Positions 22,147-29,772 of a stretch of 40,398 nt of DNA are shown one piece after another; the first letter of the stretch is position 1; each line of letters begins with the position of its first letter. The translations under genes were made by a program, and so were the position numbers. This stretch comes from Kitasatospora phosalacinea (lineage in GTDB: Bacteria > Actinomycetota > Actinomycetes > Streptomycetales > Streptomycetaceae). Location of the stretch: NCBI RefSeq assembly GCF_000717185.1, contig NZ_JNYE01000071.1, positions 1 through 40,398 on the forward strand, written 5' to 3'. Below the pieces are notes generated by a model. That model made no database searches. It was not told the origin of the DNA and worked only from the letters and a program-made list of their open reading frames with translations.

Positions 22147-22476
22147 ATGACCTTCGTGATCGCCCTGCCCTGCGTGGACGTCAAGGACCAGGCCTGCATC
22201 CAGGAGTGCCCCTTCGACTGCCTCTACGAGGGCGAACGGATGCTCTACATCCACCCCGGTGAGTGCACCGACTGCGGCGCCTGCGAACCGGTCTGCCCGG
22301 TAGAGGCCATCTACTACGAGGACGACCTCCCGGAGAAGTGGCGGCCGTTCGCCGCGGCCAACGCCGAGTTCTTCGACGACCTGGGCCACCCGGGCGGCAG
22401 CGCCCAGCTGGGCCCGGTCCCCAAGGACCACCCGACGGTCGCCGCCCTCCCGCCCGCCGCGCACCGGACGCCGTAG
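22147..22476 (+). CDS. 7Fe-type ferredoxin (3Fe-4S/4Fe-4S)
   Basis: The 109-residue ferredoxin has Cys9-x7-Cys17-x3-Cys21-Pro followed by Cys40-x2-Cys43-x2-Cys46-x3-Cys50-Pro, the FdxA-type pattern for one [3Fe-4S] and one [4Fe-4S] cluster. The acidic C-terminal tail (EKWRPFAAANAEFFDDLGHPGGS) is common to actinobacterial members. It transfers electrons between a reductase and acceptors such as P450s or the SoxR-reducing system. The SoxR promoter upstream implies induction under redox stress. It could help keep SoxR reduced or supply an oxidoreductase; neither is shown. Confidence 0.93.
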   Translation: MTFVIALPCVDVKDQACIQECPFDCLYEGERMLYIHPGECTDCGACEPVCPVEAIYYEDDLPEKWRPFAAANAEFFDDLGHPGGSAQLGPVPKDHPTVAALPPAAHRTP

Positions 22477-22753
22477 ACACTCCCGACCCGACCCGACCTC
22501 GTCACCGCCCCGTCGCGCCGTCCGTCCCCGGACAGTGCGGCGGGGCGGTCGCGTTCGCCCCGGGACCGTCGGCGGCGGGCCGGTGCGTGGTCGCGGGCAC
22601 AATGCGCCGCCGACCGGTTGTGCCGGACGAACAGAGCTGCGGTCGAAGCCTGTCGGGCATCCGCGCGGCTCCCGACGATGGGGGCAACCGCCGGGACCAC
22701 CCCCCATGCAGCTCCCTCGCTGCGGGACCCGGCGGACCCTCGAAGGAGCCCTC

Positions 22754-23338
22754 ATGCACCTCGGTACGCGAATCGGCGCGGCGCTGTGCCGGAGGTCCAC
22801 CCGAGCCCTGATCGGCTGCGCGGCCGTCCTGCCCGCCCTGGCGGTGGCCACCGCCGCCCCGGCGTCCGCCGCGGGCCTCACCCGGGTCGAGGAGACCTGC
22901 CGGGCCGTCCCACGGCTGGCCGCCGTCTCGCTCGGCGCGGAGGACTACGCCGCCTCGACGGGCATCGAGCGCCCCCGCGGGGCGACGGAGCTGGAGTACC
23001 CGCGGGCCCGGCTGGCGGCCGCCGCCGCGGCGGCCGGGATCGGCGCGATGGACGGCCCGGAGTCCGACTACCGGGACGCCGAGCTCTTCACCGCCCAGGC
23101 CCGGCACGTCCGCGCCCTCGGCTTCCGCGGCAAGTACTGCATTCACCCCGACCAAGTGGCCCTCACCAAACGGGAGTTCGCCCCGCAGCCAGCCGAGGTC
23201 GAACAGGCCCGCCGGGTGGTCGAGGCGTACCAGGCGGGCGAACGCGCCGGCCTGGGTGCGGTCGGCCTGGACGGCGCCATGGTCGACCGCCCCGTCTACC
23301 TGCGGGCCGCGGCGCTGCTGGAGCGCGCGGCGGAGTGA
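22754..23338 (+). CDS. Chimera of an export signal with the C-terminal part of a CitE/HpcH-type lyase
   Basis: The product is 194 residues from ATG 22754 after CGAAGGAG. Residues 1-39 are a signal peptide (ALIGCAAVLPALAVATAAPASA) followed by AGLTRV, as seen at the start of secreted PHB-depolymerase/feruloyl-esterase-like proteins. From about residue 46 the sequence is intracellular CoA-ester lyase: ETCRAVPRLAAVSLGAEDYA, FRGKYCIHPDQVA and MVDRPVYLRAAALLERA are C-terminal motifs of the HpcH/HpaI (CitE) family. The N-terminal half, carrying most of the substrate-binding residues, is absent. It looks like an in-frame deletion fusion of two genes and is probably non-functional as a lyase. Confidence 0.7.
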   Translation: MHLGTRIGAALCRRSTRALIGCAAVLPALAVATAAPASAAGLTRVEETCRAVPRLAAVSLGAEDYAASTGIERPRGATELEYPRARLAAAAAAAGIGAMDGPESDYRDAELFTAQARHVRALGFRGKYCIHPDQVALTKREFAPQPAEVEQARRVVEAYQAGERAGLGAVGLDGAMVDRPVYLRAAALLERAAE

Positions 23339-23347
23339 ACCGCGTCC

Positions 23348-24001
23348 CTACGGGGTGCGCAGCCCCGTCAGCAGCGCGGTGAGGACGCGGTGCAGGCGGG
23401 GCTCGACCTCGACGACGGCGTGCGCGAGGCGCGGGTCGCCGGTGTAGAGCTCCCGCAGACGGGGGCCGGGGCTGGCGATCTGCCACAGGGCGCCGGCCAT
23501 GCCGGTGGCGGTGGCCACCGTGTCGAGCACCTGCGCCTCGTCCAGGCCGAGCAGGCGGCCCAACTCCTCACCGATCAGCGCCACTTCGTGCAGGGTGAGG
23601 AGCTTGAACGCGCGCACCGCCTCCAGCGAGACGTTGCGCTCCAGGTTGAGCGGGGCCTGCGCGAGCAGGTCGCAGAACACCGGGCGGGCCGCCAGCGTCG
23701 CGGCGAAGGCCCCGGCGACCTCGGCGGGCGTGGCGGCGGCCCGGGCCCCCAGGTCGGCGCGTAGCGCCGCGGACCACTCCCGCCAGCCCTGCGCGGTGAG
23801 TTCGAGGAAGATCTGCTCGCGCGTCTCGAAGTAGCGCAGCAGCGCGGACTTGTGCATGCCGACCTCGGCGGCGATGTCGGTCAGGGAGACGTCGCGGACG
23901 CCGCGGCCCCGGCCGAGCTCCCGGGCCGCGTCCAGGATCGCGGTCTCCCGCGCCTGCTTGGCCTCGGTGCTGCGGGCCCGTCGGAAGGCTGGCTGACTCA
24001 T
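23348..24001 (-). CDS. TetR/AcrR-family regulator
   Basis: The product is 217 residues from ATG 24001 (24010 and 24013 are alternative ATGs). The HTH is ETAILDAARELGRGRGVRDVSLTDIAAEVGMHKSALLRYFETREQIFLELTAQGW, with the KSALLRYFETRE recognition helix end. The C-terminal half (ARPVFCDLLAQAPLNLERNVSLEAVRAFKLLTLHEVALIGEELG) matches the tail of the TetR group that commonly controls divergent SDRs. It is divergent from an SDR gene, with a two-copy operator between them, so it most likely represses that gene and itself. Confidence 0.9.
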   Translation of the reverse strand: MSQPAFRRARSTEAKQARETAILDAARELGRGRGVRDVSLTDIAAEVGMHKSALLRYFETREQIFLELTAQGWREWSAALRADLGARAAATPAEVAGAFAATLAARPVFCDLLAQAPLNLERNVSLEAVRAFKLLTLHEVALIGEELGRLLGLDEAQVLDTVATATGMAGALWQIASPGPRLRELYTGDPRLAHAVVEVEPRLHRVLTALLTGLRTP

Positions 24002-24022
24002 GAGCCCCATCATAGGGAGAGC

Positions 24023-24061
24023 TAAGAGAACGGTGTTGTGTTATTAAGAGAACGGTGTTGT
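24023..24061 (+). promoter_or_regulatory. Two operator copies at 22-bp spacing, plus -10 box
   Basis: The 17-bp sequence TAAGAGAACGGTGTTGT occurs twice without mismatch (24023-24039 and 24045-24061), offset by 22 bp, about two helical turns. Each holds the dyad AAC-GGT-GTT. TACTAAT (24061-24067) directly precedes ATG 24071 and fits a -10 element for a leaderless SDR mRNA. This is probably the TetR binding site. Confidence 0.7.
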
Positions 24062-24070
24062 ACTAATGGC

Positions 24071-24958
24071 ATGAGCGAAGACACGCACAACGCCCAGCAG
24101 GTCTGGTTCGTCACCGGCTCCTCCCGCGGCATCGGCCGCGCCCTGGTCACCGCCGCCCTCGACGCGGGAGACCTCGTCGTCGCCACCGCCCGCCGCCCCG
24201 AAGCCCTCCGCGCGGAACTGGCCGCCCACGGCGACCGGGTGCTCACCCTGCCGCTGGACGTCACCGACCCCGGCCGGGCCCGCGCGGCCGTGGACGCCGC
24301 ACTCGCCCGCTTCGGGCGCATCGACGTCCTGGTGAACAACGCCGGGTACGCCAACGTGTCGCCGGTGGAGAGCGCCGACGACGCCGACTTCCGCGCCCAG
24401 TTCGAGACCAACTTCTGGGGCGTCTACCACGTCACCAAGGCCGCGCTGCCCGTCCTGCGCCGCCAGGGCTCGGGCACCGTCGTCCAGTTCTCCTCGATCG
24501 GCGGGCGGGTCGGCGGCTCCCCGGGCATCGCCTCCTACCAGGCCGCCAAGTTCGCCGTCGACGGCTTCACCCGGTCGCTGGCGGCGGAGACCACCCCGTT
24601 CGGCATCCGGTTCACCGTCGTCGAACCGAGCGGCTTCGCCACCGACTGGGCGGGCGACTCCATGACCGTCCACCCCGTCCCCGAGCCCTACGAGCAGACC
24701 GTCGGCGCGATGAACCGCCGGGTCCGCCAGGGCGGGCCCGGCGCCGCCGGCGACCCGGTGCGGGCCGCGGAGACCATCGTGCGGGCCGTCCGCCGCGGCG
24801 ACGCCCCGGGCCACCTGCTGCTCGGCGCCGACGCGGTGACCATGGCGCTCGACTACTCCCGCCGCCAGCTGGAGGAGGCCGGCGCCTGGGAGGAGGTCAG
24901 CCGCTCGGCCGACTTCGCCGCGCCCTACCCGGTGGAGCTGCCGCCCCGGGCGGCCTGA
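24071..24958 (+). CDS. SDR-family oxidoreductase
   Basis: The product is 295 residues from ATG 24071. WFVTGSSRGIGRALVTAALDAGD is the cofactor loop, LVNNAGYANVSPVE follows, and the catalytic segment is FSSIGGRVGGSPGIASYQAAKFAVDGFTRSLAAE (Ser, YxxxK). VVEPSGFATDWAG continues the classical fold. The pattern resembles the large group of streptomycete SDRs next to TetR regulators, often of unknown substrate. ATG 24071 is chosen because the upstream part of the frame overlaps the operator and promoter. The leaderless arrangement makes its expression depend directly on the TetR sites. Confidence 0.9.
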   Translation: MSEDTHNAQQVWFVTGSSRGIGRALVTAALDAGDLVVATARRPEALRAELAAHGDRVLTLPLDVTDPGRARAAVDAALARFGRIDVLVNNAGYANVSPVESADDADFRAQFETNFWGVYHVTKAALPVLRRQGSGTVVQFSSIGGRVGGSPGIASYQAAKFAVDGFTRSLAAETTPFGIRFTVVEPSGFATDWAGDSMTVHPVPEPYEQTVGAMNRRVRQGGPGAAGDPVRAAETIVRAVRRGDAPGHLLLGADAVTMALDYSRRQLEEAGAWEEVSRSADFAAPYPVELPPRAA

Positions 24959-25127
24959 GCCCCGGCCGCCGACCAGGCATCCGCTCCGCGTGGTGCGGTG
25001 CGGTGCGGTGCGGTCACGGACCGGCCCCGGCCCGGTGCCTGCTTCCGCGCGACTCGCCCGGTCCCGGCCCCGCCCCGTCCCCGCCCCTGTCCCCGCCCCC
25101 GCTCCGTCGGCGGCGGGGGTCGGCGTC

Positions 25128-25715
25128 TCAGGACTCCGGACCGGCCGGGCGCGGACCGGCGAACTCCAGGAGGGCCTGGTCGTAGCGGCCCGCGAAGGAG
25201 ACCCGGGTGATCTCCGCCAGCCGGAACTTCGACGGCCCGTCGTGCCAGCGGGCCCGGGTGTCCACCTCGCGCAGCCGCACCGTCCGGCGGCCCAGGCCCA
25301 GCACCGAGCCGATCCAGCTCGCGCCGGGGTCCCGGTGCTCGAACTCCAGCACCACCAGGCCGTACCGCGCGGAGGCGGCCACCAGCAGTTCGCGCAGGTC
25401 GCCGCAGGACACCCCCGGCTCCTGCACCGGCCACTGCCCGCGCCGCCGCAGCGCCCGGACGGTCAGCGAGCCCTCGTCGCCGACGCGTTTCACCCGGGCG
25501 ACGTCGGGCGTCCGGACGGCGGTGAAGCCGTCGAGCAGGACGTCCCGGCAGGGCGCCAGCAGCGTCCACGCCGGGTTCGTCGCGACGACGAAGCCCTCGA
25601 CCGGGTCGGCGCCGGGGAGGGAGCGGTGGAGGCGGACGAGGTGCCCGGTGCGGACGGCGCGGTCCAGCTTGCGCGGGACCGCGCCGTCCGCACCGGCGGG
25701 GCGGGTCTCGGGCAT
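25128..25715 (-). CDS. Conserved-looking hypothetical protein
   Basis: The 195-residue soluble protein contains VEGFVVATNPAWTLLAPCRDVLLDGFTAVRTPDVARVKRVGDEGS and a later VVLEFEHRDPGASWIGSVLGLGRRTVRLREVDTRARW. The alternating hydrophobic pattern suggests a beta-rich protein with Sm/PRC-barrel-like segments, but I do not recognise a family. Codon bias is normal for the window. The start at ATG 25715 lies just downstream of an AGGATGGCGGG stretch. The gap between it and the SDR (24959-25127) contains GGTGC and CCCCG simple repeats. Confidence 0.65.
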   Translation of the reverse strand: MPETRPAGADGAVPRKLDRAVRTGHLVRLHRSLPGADPVEGFVVATNPAWTLLAPCRDVLLDGFTAVRTPDVARVKRVGDEGSLTVRALRRRGQWPVQEPGVSCGDLRELLVAASARYGLVVLEFEHRDPGASWIGSVLGLGRRTVRLREVDTRARWHDGPSKFRLAEITRVSFAGRYDQALLEFAGPRPAGPES

Positions 25716-25786
25716 CCCGCCATCCTTCCCGGCCGGGGTCCGGGCGTCGACCGGATTTCCCGCCGGGGCCCGCGCGGCCTACGGGC

Positions 25787-25990
25787 CTACAGGAAGATGT
25801 CGCGGCGCAGCGGCTCGGTGCTCGCCGGGTCGGCGCGGTAGACGTCGAACCCGGTGACGCCCGCCGCGCGCAGCACCTCCTCGTCGATGTGGCAGCGGCC
25901 GGTGGTCCCGGCGGCCGGGGCGGTGAGGACCGCGTGGGCCGCGTCGGCCATGATCAGCCCGATGTGCCGGGGCAGTTCGGCCCCGGCCAG
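25787..25990 (-). pseudogene. C-terminal relic of an SDR (HSDL2-like)
   Basis: About 66 codons read PRHIGLIMADAAHAVLTAPAAGTTGRCHIDEEVLRAAGVTGFDVYRADPASTEPLRRDIFL-stop, the C-terminal end of hydroxysteroid-dehydrogenase-like SDRs. The Rossmann fold and catalytic Tyr are missing. Upstream the frame runs into Arg-rich nonsense. It abuts the methyltransferase relic on the opposite strand, so a rearrangement joined two gene ends. Confidence 0.65.
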
Positions 25991-26097
25991 ACGGCGGCGC
26001 AGCCGACCCGTGCGCAGCGTGCGCAGCGCGCGCAGCGAGGCGTGCAGCGGGGCGCAGCGGGCGAGGGCGGGCAGGGCTGCGGCACCGGCGCCGCCCG

Positions 26098-26158
26098 CGC
26101 CGCCCTCGCCCGCGCCGCCCTCGCCCGCGCCGCCCTCGCCCGCGCCGCCCTCGCCCGC
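26098..26158. repeat. Four-copy 15-bp tandem repeat at a relic junction
   Basis: The unit GCGCCGCCCTCGCCC is repeated four times, encoding ARAAL repeats in the methyltransferase frame. It occupies the position where motif I of the methyltransferase should be. Confidence 0.75.
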
Positions 26159-26746
26159 GGCCGCGTCCTGGGCGTCGACCACGACCCGCAGATGGTCCGC
26201 CGGGCCGCCGAACGCGCCGCCGGCCTGCCGCGCACCGCCGTGCTGCGGGCCGACGTCCACCGCCTCCCGCTCGCCGATGCCGACACCGACCGGATCCGCA
26301 CCGACCGGCTGCTCCAGCACCTCGCCGACCCGGCCGCCGCCCTCGCCGAAGCCCGCCGCGTGCTGCGCCCCGGCGGCCGCCTGGTCGCCGCCGAACCCGA
26401 CTGGGACACCCTCGCCGTCGACCACCCCGACCCCGCCGCCGCCCGCGCCTACACCCGCCACCTGGCCGACCGGATCGTCCGCAACCCGCTGATCGGACGC
26501 CAACCGCCCCGGCTCGCCGCGGAGTCCGGCCTCACCGTGCGCTCCGTCGTCCCCGTCACCCCGCTCTTCCGCGACGTCCGCGAAGCCGACCGGGTGCTCG
26601 GCCTGTAGCGCAACACCGAACGCGCCGTCACCGCCGGGTACCTGACCCGCGACCAGGCCCGCGACTGGCTCGACCACCTGGCGCGCGGACCGTTCCTGGC
26701 CTCCGTCACCGTGTTCGTGGTCACCGCGGAACGGAGGGACGGGTGA
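26159..26746 (+). pseudogene. Methyltransferase relic, N-truncated and with a nonsense codon
   Basis: The frame reads GRVLGVDHDPQMVRRAAERAAGL, then VDHDP...LPLADADTDRIRTDRLLQHLADPAAALAEARRVLRPGGRLVAAEPDW, a class I methyltransferase from motif II onward. The SAM-binding motif I is absent. A TAG at 26606-26608 interrupts the frame (…ADRVLGL-stop-RNTERAVTAGYLTRDQARDWLDHLARGPFLASVTVFVVTAERRDG). A single CAG-to-TAG change explains it. The true stop is at 26744-26746. With both an N-terminal loss and a nonsense codon the gene is certainly inactive. Confidence 0.75.
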
Positions 26747-26768
26747 CCGCGGAGCGTAGGGACGGGTG
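26723..26768. repeat. 23-bp tandem duplication
   Basis: Two adjacent 23-bp copies beginning ACCGCGGA and ending GGGACGGGTG (26723-26745, 26746-26768) differ at two positions. The first copy ends within the stop codon of the methyltransferase relic. Confidence 0.75.
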
Positions 26769-26825
26769 TCCGCGCCCGCCGCGTCCGGCCCCGCGCCCCC
26801 GTCGGGGCGGGCGGCTGACGGGCAG

Positions 26826-26854
26826 TAGGATCGGGGCCGCGGCGCGAGCCGCGG
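26826..26854 (+). promoter_or_regulatory. Candidate phoD promoter -10 with 5' hairpin
   Basis: TAGGAT (26826-26831) is a good -10 box, and the expected start point near 26838 falls at a perfect 7-bp stem with GCGA loop (26837-26854). The -35 region is poor. The resulting leader before ATG 27029 would be about 190 nt. I saw no PHO-box-like direct repeats (GTTCACC) in the region. Confidence 0.35.
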
Positions 26855-27028
26855 ACGAAGCAGCACGGGGGAGCAGGACGGGCGCGGAACCGGGGGGCCG
26901 GACGCCGCCCGGCCGGTGCGGGCGCGGCAACCGCCGCCCCGTCGGCGGCCGGAGCGCGGGGCGGTCGCGGCGCGGACGGACGGGCACACCCCGCCCGCGT
27001 CCGACGAACAGCGAGAGGCCCAGCACGG

Positions 27029-28678
27029 ATGACCCGCCAGACCCCGCCGGGGGACCCCGACCGGCTGCTGCGCGCCGCCGCCGGCCGACTGGACCGGCGC
27101 CGCTTCCTCACCGTCACCTCGGCCGTCGCCGCGCTCGCCTTCAGCTTCGGCCTGCCCGGCGACCAGAGCCGCGCCGGGCAGGAGGACGACGAGCCGCGCC
27201 CCGCCGACGAACTCCCGCCCGAGACGCTCACCGAGGACCCGTTCACCCTCGGCGTGGCCTCCGGCGACCCGCTGCCCGACGCCGTCGTGCTGTGGACCAG
27301 GCTCGCCACCCGCCCGCTCGAACCCGGCTCCGGCATGCCCGCCACCGGCTCCTACCGGGTCACCTGGGAGATCGCCCGGGACGAGCGCTTCCGCCACCTC
27401 CAGCGCCGCGGATCCGCCTACGCGCACGCCGAGTTCAACCACGCCGTGCACGTGGACGCCCGCGGCCTCGGCGCCGGGCGCGAGTACTGGTACCGGTTCA
27501 CCGTCGGCCGCTGGCGCAGCCCCGTCGGCCGCACCCGCACGCTGCCCGCCCGCGACGCCGACCCGGCCCGGATGCGGCTGGCCCTGGTGTCCTGCCAGAA
27601 CTACGCCGACGGCTACTACACCCTGCTGCGGCACGCCGCCGCCCAGGACGTGGAGGCGCTCTTCCACGTCGGCGACTACATCTACGAGAACCCCGTCAGC
27701 GCCGTCGGCGGCCACCGCAGGTACACCGACCGCACCCTCCCCGCCGCGCACAACCGCGAACCCCGGACGCTCGCCGACTACCGGCTGCGCTACAGCCTCC
27801 ACAAGACCGACCCCGACCTGCAGGCCGCCCACCACGCCCACCCCTGGTTCGTCACCTGGGACGACCACGAGGTGCACAACGACTACTCCGGCACCACCGA
27901 GTCGCTGGTCCGCCGGGCAGCCGCCTACCGCGCCTACTGGGAGAACCAGCCGCTGCGCCTGCCGCAGCCCGACGCGTCCGGCCTCACCCTCTACCGGCGC
28001 GTCCGCTACGGGCGCCTGGCCCAGTTCGACATCCTCGACACCCGCCAGTACCGCGACGCCCAGCTCGGCACCGGCTGGCGCCTCCCGCTGACCCCCGAGG
28101 CCCGCGACCCCCGCCGCACCCTGATGGGTGCCACCCAGGAACGCTGGTTCGCCGACGGCCTGCGCGACTCCGACGCCCGCTGGAACGTGGTGCCCCAGCA
28201 AGTCGTCTTCTCCCGCTGCGCGTTCGGCACCCGCGGCTCGGCCCCCGTGCTCTCCAGGGACGCCTGGGACGCCTACCCCGCCGCCCGCGAACGCTTCCTG
28301 ACCGCCGTCGACCAGGCGGGCGGGAACCGGAACCTGGTGCTGCTCACCGGCGACGCCCACGTCGCCCACGCCTTCGACGTCAAACGGAACTTCGACGACC
28401 CCGGCTCGCGCACCGTCGGCGCGGAGTTCGTCTGCAGCTCGATCACCACCGAGCGCGACGGCTCCGTCCGCCCCGCCAACTGGGCCGGACTGCGGGCCCT
28501 GAACCCGCACATGAAGTTCTACGACGGCCGCCGCGGCTACACCGTGGTCACCCTGGACCGGACCGCCACCCGCGCCGACTTCCACGCCATCGACCGCGTC
28601 ACCCGCCCCGACGGCAAGGTCATCTCCGCAGGCTCCTTCGTCACCGAAGCGGGCAACCCGGGCGTCCACCCCGCCTGA
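27029..28678 (+). CDS. phoD: PhoD-family alkaline phosphatase, Tat-exported
   Basis: The 549-residue protein has a twin-arginine signal at its N-terminus (DRRRFLTVTSAVAALAFSFGLPG, RRRF at about 23-26). FTLGVASGDPLPDAVVLWTRLA is the PhoD N-terminal beta domain. The metallophosphatase core contains LVSCQNYADGYYTLL, HVGDYIYEN, WDDHEVHNDY and LTGDAHVAH, which supply the Fe/Ca ligands. It hydrolyses phosphomonoesters or phosphodiesters outside the cell to scavenge phosphate. The ATG follows GAGAGG. Its length is normal and no missing residue was noticed. Regulation by PhoP is usual for the family but no PHO box was found here. Confidence 0.93.
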   Translation: MTRQTPPGDPDRLLRAAAGRLDRRRFLTVTSAVAALAFSFGLPGDQSRAGQEDDEPRPADELPPETLTEDPFTLGVASGDPLPDAVVLWTRLATRPLEPGSGMPATGSYRVTWEIARDERFRHLQRRGSAYAHAEFNHAVHVDARGLGAGREYWYRFTVGRWRSPVGRTRTLPARDADPARMRLALVSCQNYADGYYTLLRHAAAQDVEALFHVGDYIYENPVSAVGGHRRYTDRTLPAAHNREPRTLADYRLRYSLHKTDPDLQAAHHAHPWFVTWDDHEVHNDYSGTTESLVRRAAAYRAYWENQPLRLPQPDASGLTLYRRVRYGRLAQFDILDTRQYRDAQLGTGWRLPLTPEARDPRRTLMGATQERWFADGLRDSDARWNVVPQQVVFSRCAFGTRGSAPVLSRDAWDAYPAARERFLTAVDQAGGNRNLVLLTGDAHVAHAFDVKRNFDDPGSRTVGAEFVCSSITTERDGSVRPANWAGLRALNPHMKFYDGRRGYTVVTLDRTATRADFHAIDRVTRPDGKVISAGSFVTEAGNPGVHPA

Positions 28679-28775
28679 CCGGCCCCGCCTGACCGGCCCC
28701 CGCCGAGAGGAGCCCGCCGAGAGGAGGCCACCATGAGTGCCGCCGCCGGAGGAGCCGTCCGAGGGACCGTTCCGC

Positions 28776-29588
28776 TCAGGAGTTCCACCAGGCCGGGCGG
28801 ACCCGCAGGGACTCCTCCTTCACGCAGCCCAGCCCGTTGACGACCTCCTGGGCGTGCAGGTCCCAGCCGACCACGCCGTTGCCCTCGCGGTGCAGTTCGA
28901 TCAGCCGGGACGGCTCGCTGCGCGTGCCGACGGCGACCTCGCAGCGCAGGACGGTGTCCCAGTCCAGCCCGTCCAGCGCGGCCGCGAACGCGGTCACCGG
29001 CAGGACCAGCACCGTCAGCAGCAGCGCCGCCCACTGCTCGGCCGCCACCAGCCGCAGCCGCCACGGCGCCGGTGCGGCGGCGGCCGGGCGCCCGGCCGGG
29101 GCGTCGTCGTGCGGGTGGCCGGGCGGGCGGGGGCGGCGGCCCGCGCGGTACTCCTGGACCAGACCCTGCCGCAGCAGCAGCGAGGCCAGCGCCACCGCCA
29201 GCCCCCACCACGGCCCGTAGAACACCCAGCACAGCACGCCCATCGCCAGCGGGTTCACCAGCGTCAGCGCCACCGTCCGGGCCGCCGCGCCCGCCGAGCG
29301 CCCGCTCGGGACGGCGCCGCGGGCCGCGAACAGGGCGAACACCACCCGGGAGGTCACCACCGCGACCAGGGAACCCAGCAGCGGACGGGTCGTCACCATG
29401 CCGACCAGCACCTCGCCGAGGTTCGGCACGCCCATGGTGGTGACCACCTCGCGGGTGTGCGAGCCGCCGCCGACCGTCCAGGCGATCTTCACCAGCGGAA
29501 CCGCCGCGAGCAGCGCCAGCAGCACCGTGTGCCCCGGCCCGCCCTTGCGGTCCAGCTCGGTGCGCCCGTCCGCCGTTCCCCGTGCCAT
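28776..29588 (-). CDS. Multi-pass membrane protein of unknown function
   Basis: The product is 270 residues from ATG 29588, which follows GGGAGG at 9 nt. At least four hydrophobic segments are visible: HTVLLALLAAVPLVKIAWTV, LLGSLVAVVTSRVVFALFAA, ALTLVNPLAMGVLCWVFYGPWWGLAVALASLLL and WAALLLTVLVLPVTAFAA. The C-terminal domain (GLDWDTVLRCEVAVGTRSEPSRLIELHREGNGVVGWDLHAQEVVNGLGC) is probably extracytoplasmic with two Cys residues. I do not recognise the family. The frame extends 22 codons upstream but without a ribosome-binding site. Confidence 0.75.
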   Translation of the reverse strand: MARGTADGRTELDRKGGPGHTVLLALLAAVPLVKIAWTVGGGSHTREVVTTMGVPNLGEVLVGMVTTRPLLGSLVAVVTSRVVFALFAARGAVPSGRSAGAAARTVALTLVNPLAMGVLCWVFYGPWWGLAVALASLLLRQGLVQEYRAGRRPRPPGHPHDDAPAGRPAAAAPAPWRLRLVAAEQWAALLLTVLVLPVTAFAAALDGLDWDTVLRCEVAVGTRSEPSRLIELHREGNGVVGWDLHAQEVVNGLGCVKEESLRVRPAWWNS

Positions 29589-29718
29589 CCGCGACCGCCT
29601 CCCGCTTGCCCTGCCCGTGGGTCCTGCCCGTCCGGGTGTTCCGGCGGGATGCATAGCCGGTTCGCACCCCGGCGATCCGGCGGTTCGCCGGTGCGGGTGA
29701 CGGCTTGCGCCGAGCGGC

Positions 29719-29772
29719 GGAAGGGGAAGAGCGGGAGGGGGAAGGGCGGGAAGGGGGGAGCGGGAGGGGCGG
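29719..29772. repeat. Polypurine GGGAAGGG-type tract
   Basis: About 50 nt of almost pure purine on the plus strand, with repeated GGGAAGGGCGGGA units, lie between the membrane protein and the methyltransferase. It is of the same style as the linkers at 15000 and 33171. Confidence 0.6.

Noticed and set aside
26747..27028. PHO box upstream of phoD
   Set aside because: No GTTCACC-like direct repeats at 11-bp period were found.
25787..28669. A 960-codon minus-strand frame opposite phoD
   Set aside because: Only its last 66 codons look like protein (SDR relic). The rest is the antisense shadow of phoD and the methyltransferase relic.
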